Below, piece after piece: positions 16,007 to 23,242 of a stretch of 24,873 bases of DNA. The position numbers and the translations under genes were made by a program. Each line of letters begins with the position of its first letter. Within the stretch, counting starts at the first letter, position 1. Under the pieces are notes generated by a model. That model searched no databases. It was not told the DNA's origin and worked only from the letters and a program-made list of their open reading frames with translations. The DNA lies in contig JWZX01002969.1 of the NCBI GenBank assembly GCA_001275005.1, positions 1-24,873 on the forward strand, read 5' to 3'. Source of the stretch: Chrysochromulina tobinii (lineage: Eukaryota; Haptophyta; Prymnesiales; Chrysochromulinaceae).

Positions 16007-16080
16007 ATTGGCTGGGAGATGCTCCTGTCGTGTAGTATCTCCGGATACGATGAGGGGGTTTGCTGTCCGGGCTTTATAGG
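16007..16080 (+). promoter_or_regulatory. CCAAT and TATA elements of the EF-hand gene
   Basis: An inverted CCAAT box (ATTGG) at 16007-16011 lies 66 bases before TTTATAGG at 16073-16080. Transcription would start near 16104, giving a leader of about a dozen bases before the ATG at 16116. The spacing is classic for a polymerase II core promoter. Confidence 0.45.
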
Positions 16081-16115
16081 GTAGTCGGTAGACAAGAGAG
16101 TCACGGTCACGAGAG

Positions 16116-17792
16116 ATGAACGAGAATACGGAGGGTGGGCCACCCAGAGCGATTGCATGGGCTTTGCGCGAGCGATGTTTCGAGAGACAGTGTTTGCATG
16201 CATTCCACAAAGACCAATCCCAGATGAAACGAAGCCATGCGAAGCGAAGACGTTTCGGAAGCCCCGCGACCCGGACGCCTTGCGATTTGCTCCGTGCGGC
16301 GGCGTCTGTGTGCATGTCGGCCCTTCCAATGCGCCCGACTGGAACCCGACCCTTATCGGCACCCCTGATGCTCGCTGCGAGGCAGCGCGAGGCCGAACTT
16401 TCCACCGCGGCTGCATTGCACAACCACTTGACGAACCGCCATGACCTTGACAGTATGCTCTCGTGGCGCTCCATCCCTCCCACACATGAGTCAGCGGTGC
16501 TCGCACAGCTGAGCATGAGGCGCTCCGACAGCCGCGACTTAGCGCTCGCAGCGATGTGCCATCGCGGGGAAGCTCGGATGGAGGCCCGGATGGAGCAGAT
16601 GGAGACCAAGGCCATGAAAATGACACGAACATTGTGCGCCTCCTCACTCTTGCAGTTGCACGAGCAGCAGGCTGCATCTCCGAGTGTCTATCCCACGCGA
16701 GCAGATAACGAGAGAATGGCCGCGGCCCATCGCCAGCTGCACGCGCTCCGGTACGTTGATCGGCAGGCCGTCGAGCAGGCGGCGCTGCCGCTGGGCTCCA
16801 CTCGTCAACTCACTCGTCCCGCATCTGCGGCTGCACCACCCAGAGCAGGGGCGCCAGTCAAGGCGGCCGAGAAGGCGGCCGGAGCGTCCGCGCTCGCACC
16901 GGCCGTGTACGGCATGAGCCGCTCGGAGAGCGCCATGTTCGTCAAAAGCGCGCAGCTCAGCCGCACGAGCCTTTCACGCGACGAAACCCGCAGATCGCTC
17001 CAGATCTACCAGCGCCCTGTTCCGCGGCGGCCGCGCACACCGCCACAGGAGCACCGGTCGATCAAAGCTATCATGTTCCCGACGCAACTCGCCGACGGAC
17101 CGTACCGCTCCCAGGCGCCGCTACCGCACGAGGAGAGCTACAAGGAGTTCGTGCTTCATCGTGATTCTCTCGTCAGCCTTCGACGAGCCAAGACCGCCGC
17201 CACGTTGGCCACGTTGGCGCCGCCGCCGCCCTTGCGCAAGAGGGCGCCCAAGATGGAGGAGCGCTCGTTGGCCCTGGCGTTCGACATGAAAGCAAACATG
17301 AGCGAGGTCCAGGTTACGACCGCCGCTGCGCACCTCGCGCCACCGGCGGCTGCGCCCCCGCCTCCGGCCAACAAGCCCATCGACCGCTCTGCGCTCAAGA
17401 AGAACAGCGCGATGGTGAGATCGGCTGTTGAGGGTCTCAACTCGCGCTTCTCGAACATGATGAAGGCCTTCCAGTACGTGGACCTCGATCGCTCGGGCAC
17501 GCTCAATAAAAAGGAGCTGGCACGCGCGCTCGATTTGTGGAATATCCCGATAGATAACGCCAAGCTCGACGAGCTCATCGCCGCGTGTGACGACGACGGC
17601 AACGGTGAGGTCAACTACAAAGAGTTTGTCGACGCACTCGCGCGTGACACGGTGGCACCAGCGGCCATGGGCAAGAGGGACATGCAGGCCAAGGAGGCGA
17701 TGGGTCAGGACGACGTTGAGGTCCTGTCGGAGCACATCAAGAGGCGGCCAAAGAAGAATGAGCGCTTCTCGCTCAATGCGGAAGTGCTTTAG
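16116..17792 (+). CDS. EF-hand calcium-binding protein with long disordered N-terminus
   Basis: The protein has 558 residues from the ATG at 16116. The first 66 residues are unusual in composition, and the ATG at 16314 is an alternative start (492 residues). Most of the length is Ala/Arg/Pro-rich and probably disordered, with short conserved-looking peptides such as TGTRPLSAPL and HRSIKAIMFP. One C-terminal EF-hand pair is complete. Loop 1 is DLDRSGTLNKKE (456-467) and loop 2 is DDDGNGEVNYKE (492-503), each with calcium-ligand positions 1, 3, 5 and 12 intact. The last residues are basic (HIKRRPKKNERFSLNAEVL). Calcium-dependent structural change is expected. The layout is reminiscent of axonemal EF-hand proteins, and two ciliary genes lie nearby, but no ortholog was recognised, so a flagellar role is only a guess. 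Confidence 0.8.
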   Translation: MNENTEGGPPRAIAWALRERCFERQCLHAFHKDQSQMKRSHAKRRRFGSPATRTPCDLLRAAASVCMSALPMRPTGTRPLSAPLMLAARQREAELSTAAALHNHLTNRHDLDSMLSWRSIPPTHESAVLAQLSMRRSDSRDLALAAMCHRGEARMEARMEQMETKAMKMTRTLCASSLLQLHEQQAASPSVYPTRADNERMAAAHRQLHALRYVDRQAVEQAALPLGSTRQLTRPASAAAPPRAGAPVKAAEKAAGASALAPAVYGMSRSESAMFVKSAQLSRTSLSRDETRRSLQIYQRPVPRRPRTPPQEHRSIKAIMFPTQLADGPYRSQAPLPHEESYKEFVLHRDSLVSLRRAKTAATLATLAPPPPLRKRAPKMEERSLALAFDMKANMSEVQVTTAAAHLAPPAAAPPPPANKPIDRSALKKNSAMVRSAVEGLNSRFSNMMKAFQYVDLDRSGTLNKKELARALDLWNIPIDNAKLDELIAACDDDGNGEVNYKEFVDALARDTVAPAAMGKRDMQAKEAMGQDDVEVLSEHIKRRPKKNERFSLNAEVL

Positions 17793-17954
17793 AGTTGGGT
17801 TGGGTTCGGACGACACAGAGTGTGATCGAGCAGCACGCAAGGTGAAGTTGGGTGATGATGTTTCTTGAGAAAGGGTCAGTTGAATCGACACACAAGGTAC
17901 CGACCAGCCACTACCACGCGAAACACAGACCATCTTGACATTTGCTTCACACGC

Positions 17955-18719
17955 ATGTTCACACCGCGAAGCTCCACGACAATGTCGTCGGGGACTCGCG
18001 CGTCTCTCATTGCCTCGCGCGTGCTGCGCGTTGCAGGCACACATCGACCCGCGCCTTCGCTCTTCTACTACCCCGGCCTCACGAGCAAAGCTTGGCATGA
18101 GCGATCGGCAACGTGGGCACAGCCCTGGATTCAGCAGCTCGAGGCGTCCACTGGTGCCATTCTCGAAGAGTACCAGGCTTTGAACAGCCTGAACTTGCCA
18201 TCCGACTACGAGGCCGACCAGACCGACCATGCGAGCGCGCTGCATACTGGCGCCAAAAAGTGGCATTGGGCGTCGCTCATCGACCGCGGCGTCCGGCGTC
18301 CGCAGATGATGGCGCGATGCCCGACGACGACGACGGTGCTTGAGTCAATCCCAGGTCTTTGTGTTGGAGATATGCCTTTTGCCTTCGCGTTCTTCTCAAC
18401 GCTCGCACCGAAGAGCAAGATTGCGCCGCACTGCGCGCCTGCCAATCTGCGCCTTCGCGTGCATCTGCCGCTGCTCGTGCCTGAGCCGGAGCGTTGCGGC
18501 ATCCGTGTCGCCGGAGAAACACGCCAGTGGGAAGTGGGCAAGGCGCTCATCTTCGACGACGCCTTCGAGCACGAAACATGGAACGACGGAGATGCCGATC
18601 GTGTCGTGCTTCTCTTCGACCTGTGGCACCCGGACCTGTCCCCGGAGGAGCGCGTGGCCATCCAGGCAATGTTCGCAGATGTAGATGACCGGAGGCGGAA
18701 AAGGGCGGCGGGCTTGTAG
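17955..18719 (+). CDS. Aspartyl/asparaginyl beta-hydroxylase (AspH family)
   Basis: The product is 254 residues from the ATG at 17955; the frame opens earlier at a TTG, and the ATG at 17982 is an alternative. The catalytic domain closely follows human ASPH: an iron His in KIAPHCAPANLRLRVHLPL (H159), GETRQWEVGKALIFDDAFEH with the second iron His (H206), then the 2-oxoglutarate-binding Arg in DRVVLLFDLWHPDL (R216). This family uses two His and no carboxylate at iron. It hydroxylates Asp or Asn in proteins, or in bacteria modifies lipids, using O2 and 2-oxoglutarate. Metazoan ASPH is an ER membrane enzyme acting on EGF domains; here there is no ER anchor. The N-terminus (MSSGTRASLIASRVLRVAGT) looks like a mitochondrial presequence, so the substrate may differ. 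Confidence 0.88.
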   Translation: MFTPRSSTTMSSGTRASLIASRVLRVAGTHRPAPSLFYYPGLTSKAWHERSATWAQPWIQQLEASTGAILEEYQALNSLNLPSDYEADQTDHASALHTGAKKWHWASLIDRGVRRPQMMARCPTTTTVLESIPGLCVGDMPFAFAFFSTLAPKSKIAPHCAPANLRLRVHLPLLVPEPERCGIRVAGETRQWEVGKALIFDDAFEHETWNDGDADRVVLLFDLWHPDLSPEERVAIQAMFADVDDRRRKRAAGL

Positions 18720-18960
18720 GAGAGGGTGCCCTGGCCATAACACGGGACGCATACAGGCACGACCTTTTCAACTGTGAGTTGGTGCCGAGAACACCCGTAC
18801 GCTCCGGCTCACAGCCGTTTCACACAGAGCTGGGACGCATAGGAATACATGTACAGTTCCACAGTACTTCCACGCAACTCGCCGTCGTACCGACACATTC
18901 ACACTCGAAGGTATTTCACACTCGAATGTTGTTTTCACAGAAGCCCGGAAGAACGTGAGG

Positions 18961-20028
18961 ATGCTCTTGCCATCCCTCGCCACGATGCTGATCTTGCGCG
19001 GCGAGCCGAATCCGCGAGCGTTAGCCATGGCGAGCGCCGCCTTTGATGCGCCTTCGTACGAGGCGGATCGTCTCGCGCGCGATGCCGAGGCGATGGCAGC
19101 TATGCAGGGGGAGGCTGATGCAGCGTTCGCTGGCCTGCGCACTCCCTGGAAGTGGGTGATTCGTAAGCGCATCTGGGACTATATGGAAGAGAAGGACATT
19201 GCGAGGCAGCCTCGTCCGGTGCATCACCGCATTCCTAATTTCGTCGGCGCTGACGAGGCGGCCGCACGACTCGGCGACCTACCTGAGTTTCAGGCTGCGC
19301 GCTGTGTGAAGGTCAACCCTGACACACCGCAGCGGCCGGTTCGACAAATGGTCCTCGAGCGTGACAAGGTGCTTCTCACGCCACAACCGCGGCTGCGCAC
19401 GGGCTTCTTCTCGACGGTCAGCGTGAAGGATAATATGCCAGCTGGTGGTACGATCGCAGACCTGACCAACTCCAAGGGCGTCGCGGAGCACGGGACACCG
19501 ATTGGGCTCGATGCCAAGTACACCGTAGATCTCGTGGTCGTAGGCTCGACCGCCGTGTGCCCAAGCACTGGCGCGCGCGTGGGCAAGGGTGAGGGCTTCG
19601 CCGAGCTAGAGTGGGGCATCCTCTCACTCATGGGCAACCTGGACGCAGCGTCCACGATAGTCGTGACTACGGTACACGACTGCCAGGTCGTCGACGACAT
19701 GCCAGGCGGAGCCTTGACGAAGCATGACGTGCCCGTGGATGTGATCGTGACTCCGACGCGCGTGATTCGCGTGGGCGAGGGCCGCGCGCCCAAGCCGAGC
19801 GGCGTGTATTGGGACTTGCTCTCCCCACAAAAGCTGGCGCAGATCCGTGTCCTGCAGACACTCAAGCAGCGGCTGGAGGCGGAGCGTGGCGCGCCGCTGC
19901 CGTCGGGTCCGGATGAGAAGCTGCCGCCACTCGCCGAGCGAGGGCCGCGCGGGCGTGGCAAGCCGCGGGGTAGGGGGCGGGGTGGGAGAGGCCGTGGACG
20001 AACCAGTGAGCCTTCAGCTTCACTGTGA
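18961..20028 (+). CDS. MTHFSD: MTHFSD-like protein with RG-rich C-terminus
   Basis: The protein has 355 residues from the ATG at 18961. The inner ATG at 19027 has a GCCATGG context and gives 333 residues, and may be the real start. The core matches the methenyltetrahydrofolate-synthetase-domain protein family: [13 protein letters not shown], then [17 protein letters not shown], then [28 protein letters not shown], and [14 protein letters not shown], the nucleotide-binding motif shared with 5-formyl-THF cyclo-ligase. [10 protein letters not shown] and [13 protein letters not shown] complete it. Whether this branch keeps cyclo-ligase activity is unclear. Vertebrate MTHFSD has a C-terminal RRM; here the same place is an RG repeat (residues ~327-347, [18 protein letters not shown]), also an RNA-binding type. 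A stop-terminated upstream ORF begins at the ATG at 18926. Confidence 0.88.
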   Translation: MLLPSLATMLILRGEPNPRALAMASAAFDAPSYEADRLARDAEAMAAMQGEADAAFAGLRTPWKWVIRKRIWDYMEEKDIARQPRPVHHRIPNFVGADEAAARLGDLPEFQAARCVKVNPDTPQRPVRQMVLERDKVLLTPQPRLRTGFFSTVSVKDNMPAGGTIADLTNSKGVAEHGTPIGLDAKYTVDLVVVGSTAVCPSTGARVGKGEGFAELEWGILSLMGNLDAASTIVVTTVHDCQVVDDMPGGALTKHDVPVDVIVTPTRVIRVGEGRAPKPSGVYWDLLSPQKLAQIRVLQTLKQRLEAERGAPLPSGPDEKLPPLAERGPRGRGKPRGRGRGGRGRGRTSEPSASL

Positions 20029-20592
20029 ATTGAGATCTCTTGGAGCGAGAAGCGAAGACGGAGGAGAACCACGGTGAGCCAAGTCTCGGTACCACCGCAC
20101 GGCACCCAGGAGACCTTTAACTTAATGTTTAACCGTGTGGTGTGTTTATTAAGTATAACTTAGAGCCGAACGACTGGACAGCTGGATCCACGCAGAATCG
20201 CCACGGGGACTGCCGCAGCGCCGCGGCCCGCGCTCGCCGCTCTGACACCACCATCGACCATGACCGGTCTTCGGTCCATGGCACCCCCCCCCCGACACCG
20301 CCATGGACACCGCTCTGAACGCAGAGATTGCGTACTGTAGGATATGTGTGAAGGGCTAGAGTGCGGTGTGACGGACTCGATCGCAAAGGTACATGTTCCA
20401 GCCGCTGCAACGCGGTCGCATTGGGTTTGTGTAGGTCTCTGTGCATGCTCCGGACCGCGCCCGCCACGGCGCAAAACTTTTTTGCGTCGCGCCCGCCGAG
20501 AGAGAGAGTGTGGCTCCGATTTTGTGCATTTGGTGTCGCGAACGCGGTGGGCGACGGTGAAAGCGACGGTTGCCCCCTCGCCGGAGCTTAAC
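20029..20592. other. Intergenic before the type I membrane protein
   Basis: This 564-base gap holds an AT-rich stretch at about 20110-20165 that may mark the MTHFSD 3' end, and a hairpin around a run of ten C at 20274-20308. The membrane-protein frame stays open upstream to a GTG-less ATG at 20344, but that part is low-quality and lies before the signal peptide. No other gene was recognised. Confidence 0.4.
20274..20308. repeat. 9-bp inverted repeat around a C10 run
   Basis: GTCCATGGC at 20274-20282 and GCCATGGAC at 20300-20308 are perfect inverted arms around a 17-base loop that includes ten consecutive C (20284-20293). The homopolymer is prone to slippage and to sequencing error. Confidence 0.6.
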
Positions 20593-22200
20593 ATGCTGCT
20601 CGTGCTCACCGTCGCCATCGCGGGATCTTCGCTATGGGATGGCGACTTCTACGACCCTGACGACTTGAAGATCACGCTAAAGCGCTCGGGCGGCGATGAG
20701 CTGCTCGCGCACTCCGACGACTGGGACATCACAGGTACAGTCGTTGGCGATACAAAGGCCCATCTCGCAGGCCTTGAGGGTACACTCTCGCGTGAAGCTG
20801 TGACTTGGAGCAATGGAGTCGTGTGGACGCGACACTCATTGCCGACCTTGCTGCCTCCCCCAACATGGGCTGGTGAGTACCGTAACAAACAAGGGAACAT
20901 CGAGGTCGCCCTCAGTCTGCCCAGCCCCTCGACCGCCCGGGCCGAGTCGGACTTCTTCACTGCGCCGACGATGGGCTCTGTGAGCGGCGATACAATCCAC
21001 ATGTTCGGTGTGCTCGGCAAGCTTCGTGCCGGCTACGCGCTCGATGGTGGCATCAACAATGTCATCGATTGGAGCAACGGAGAGGTATGGACCAAGATGG
21101 TGTCACAGGGTCCGACTGAGCACCTCCCCGCCGCCAAACCTCGATCTTGGCCCCCGCCCCCGCCACCACTTCTCGCTGCGGGCACTCCCGGCGCTGGGCC
21201 AGACTACTGGGCCGCCGATTTCGCCGCCGCCGCGCATCGGCCCGCCGGCGAGAAGGCCCCAGTGAAGCCCCCAGTGAAGCCCCAAGCAGCAGCCTTCGCC
21301 GTCGATACGAGAGCCGCCGCCGCCGGAAGCAGTGGTGCTGCTTCCAGCATCTTGGGTGCATCGATGTACTCGCACGCTGCTGGAGTGTCGTCTGCCGATG
21401 TGTACTCGTACGAGCAAGGAGCACTAGAACCGCGTCCTCGCGCCGACGTGACCGCCGACGCTCGGAGCACACGTGGTGGCGGGGGCGGTGCTGGAACGCC
21501 TCTGCTGCTGCTGATGCTGATTAGCGGAGGCGCGTTCGCTGCCCACTCGTACCGGCGGCATGGAGTGTTGCAGAACCAGCTGCTGCGCGACGACGCGCGT
21601 GAGGTGCTCAGGAGGGCGCGTGAGCTACTCAGCAACTTACGCCGGCGCTCAAGAGAGCTGTCGCAGCATGGCGCGTATGCGAGCGCCGTGACCACCGAGG
21701 AGTCCGCAGATCGGCATGAGGATGCCAAGGAAGCCAAGGAGCTCCTCGGCGGCGGTTGGCTCCTCCTGTGGGGAACCCTCGGCTCTCTCAAGACGAGGCT
21801 GCCTGCCGTTTGCACCGAGGGGCTCGCGGCGCTCACGGCCGCGTACGGTGCCAGGGAGGTCGCGAGCGCGAGCGATGGGATCGGCACGGAGATCAAGGCC
21901 GAGATACAGTTTGGAGATTTTGAAGATACAGATGGCTGCTCGCCTCGCGAGGTGGAGCTGGACGAGTTCGGCGGCAGTACGAGGCTCCCTGGATTTTGCA
22001 TGGACAGGCTGCGCACGTCGTCGCTCGAAAAGCCAGTGAGCTATACGTGGGAGGGCGAGAAGCTCTCCTGGGAGGATGGACCTGTGAGTGGACCTGGAGC
22101 CGCGGGGAGAGGGGTGGAGCCCGAGGCCAGTTACGCGTCTCATCAGTCCGCTCGACCGACGTACGCTTACGTGGACGCCGAGCATGGCGAGGCGTGCTAG
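20593..22200 (+). CDS. Type I membrane protein with two WSNG repeats
   Basis: The ATG at 20593 starts a short signal peptide (MLLVLTVAIAGSS) and gives 535 residues. The frame is open from an ATG at 20344, but that 83-residue extension would bury the signal. Two related units follow: residues ~44-80 (TGTVVGDTKAHLAGLEG, then VTWSNGVVWTR) and ~126-168 (GSVSGDTIHMFGVLGKL, then IDWSNGEVWTKM). They are separated by a Pro/Ser stretch and followed by a Pro-rich stalk (SWPPPPPPLL) and an Ala/Ser-rich linker. A single membrane helix lies at ~302-319 (TPLLLLMLISGGAFAAHSY), preceded by a Gly run. The ~215-residue cytosolic tail starts with an Arg-rich helix (LRRARELLSNLRRRSRELS). A cell-surface adhesion or sensor role is plausible. 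The family was not recognised. Confidence 0.75.
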   Translation: MLLVLTVAIAGSSLWDGDFYDPDDLKITLKRSGGDELLAHSDDWDITGTVVGDTKAHLAGLEGTLSREAVTWSNGVVWTRHSLPTLLPPPTWAGEYRNKQGNIEVALSLPSPSTARAESDFFTAPTMGSVSGDTIHMFGVLGKLRAGYALDGGINNVIDWSNGEVWTKMVSQGPTEHLPAAKPRSWPPPPPPLLAAGTPGAGPDYWAADFAAAAHRPAGEKAPVKPPVKPQAAAFAVDTRAAAAGSSGAASSILGASMYSHAAGVSSADVYSYEQGALEPRPRADVTADARSTRGGGGGAGTPLLLLMLISGGAFAAHSYRRHGVLQNQLLRDDAREVLRRARELLSNLRRRSRELSQHGAYASAVTTEESADRHEDAKEAKELLGGGWLLLWGTLGSLKTRLPAVCTEGLAALTAAYGAREVASASDGIGTEIKAEIQFGDFEDTDGCSPREVELDEFGGSTRLPGFCMDRLRTSSLEKPVSYTWEGEKLSWEDGPVSGPGAAGRGVEPEASYASHQSARPTYAYVDAEHGEAC

Positions 22201-23242
22201 AGGCGTGCAAGCAGATGTGCAGATGATCACGCACGCCGAGATACCGAAGGTAACCCACGTGCGTGAGATGCTCTTCATTAAGCTGCACCCGAGTCGGCGC
22301 TCATCCCCCCCCCTCCCCCTCGGTTCGGTTGCGTTGGGCGCCATGTGCATGGCATCTATATCTCCATATAGTCGTTGGAGAGGCTCTCGGCGTCGCCGTC
22401 GGGTGGTGCGCGCGAGAGTGCGTAACGCGATGCGTCACGGTGTCGGTGTGAAGCGTGTCCGGGCGTGTGCCCGTGCGGTCTTTGCGACGCCTGCGTGACG
22501 ACCACACCATGAGAGCTGAGAACACGGTGTACATGACGGTGTAGTCCGGTCGAGAGCCGAACAGATGCCTCCCACCCGTCCGCCCCAGTCACATCTCACA
22601 TCTTCGCCGGTACACATATCTCTTTGCCCCGCGACCCGTACGCGACCCGCTGCGTCCGACTCACTCGCGCGGCAGCCACTGCCGCGTGCAGTCGAGTTGT
22701 ACAGTTCCCTGAAGGGTGTGCACCTCTCAAAGGCGGCTGGGAGAGAAAAGGTGCGTTGCCTGTCGCGTCGCCTCCGCTCTCAACAGGGGGGGTACGTTCA
22801 CATGGATGGCGCGTACGTTTGTGCTCTGCTGCTGCTGGGTTGTGGCATTGCGCCTTCTTGTGCGTTGTGCCGTCGCGTGGGGAATGCCTGTTGACGGAGG
22901 GCAGAAGCATCCCTCCCTTACCTCGGTGTTGTCCGACAATGATTGTCAAGCTGCTGCATGCACTGTTTCCGATGTGTGATATCTGAAGGCTCCAAATTTT
23001 GAGATCGAGAGAGGACCATAAGTTTCCCACTCCGCACAGGGCGCGCGCTCGCCAGGTCTGGCAACGCCAAGTGCCAGCGCCAAGTGCCTCACGCCCCGCC
23101 CAAAGTGCTGCTCCATATCACGCTGGTGATCGACTCTCTCTCTCTCTGCACCCGGGCAGGACAGACCACGGCTGCTGCTGAGCGGGGGGCCCACACAGTT
23201 GTGACCTTATCTCCAGCCGAAGGCACTTTTGGTCTGTGATCG
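22201..23242. other. Long intergenic region, 1042 bases
   Basis: This is the largest gap in the window. It has a small hairpin (CTATAT CTCC ATATAG, 22356-22371) and a CT dinucleotide run (23134-23147). At 22806 a short frame begins MARTFVLCCCWVVALRLLV, which looks like a signal peptide; the frame stops at 22979. It could be noise or a first exon of the downstream secreted protein. Other open frames on both strands show no motifs. Confidence 0.4.
23134..23147. repeat. CT microsatellite
   Basis: Seven perfect CT units lie about 95 bases before the ATG of the beta-helix gene. Pyrimidine tracts of this kind occur in promoters and before splice acceptors, but this one may simply be a microsatellite. 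Confidence 0.6.

Noticed and set aside
17121-18266. 381-codon minus-strand open frame
   Set aside because: It is antisense to the EF-hand and AspH genes, both of which have clear domains; the frame shows no motif of its own.
20344-20592. 83-codon N-terminal extension of the type I membrane protein
   Set aside because: It would bury the signal peptide MLLVLTVAIAGSS and shows no domain; initiation at 20593 is more sensible.
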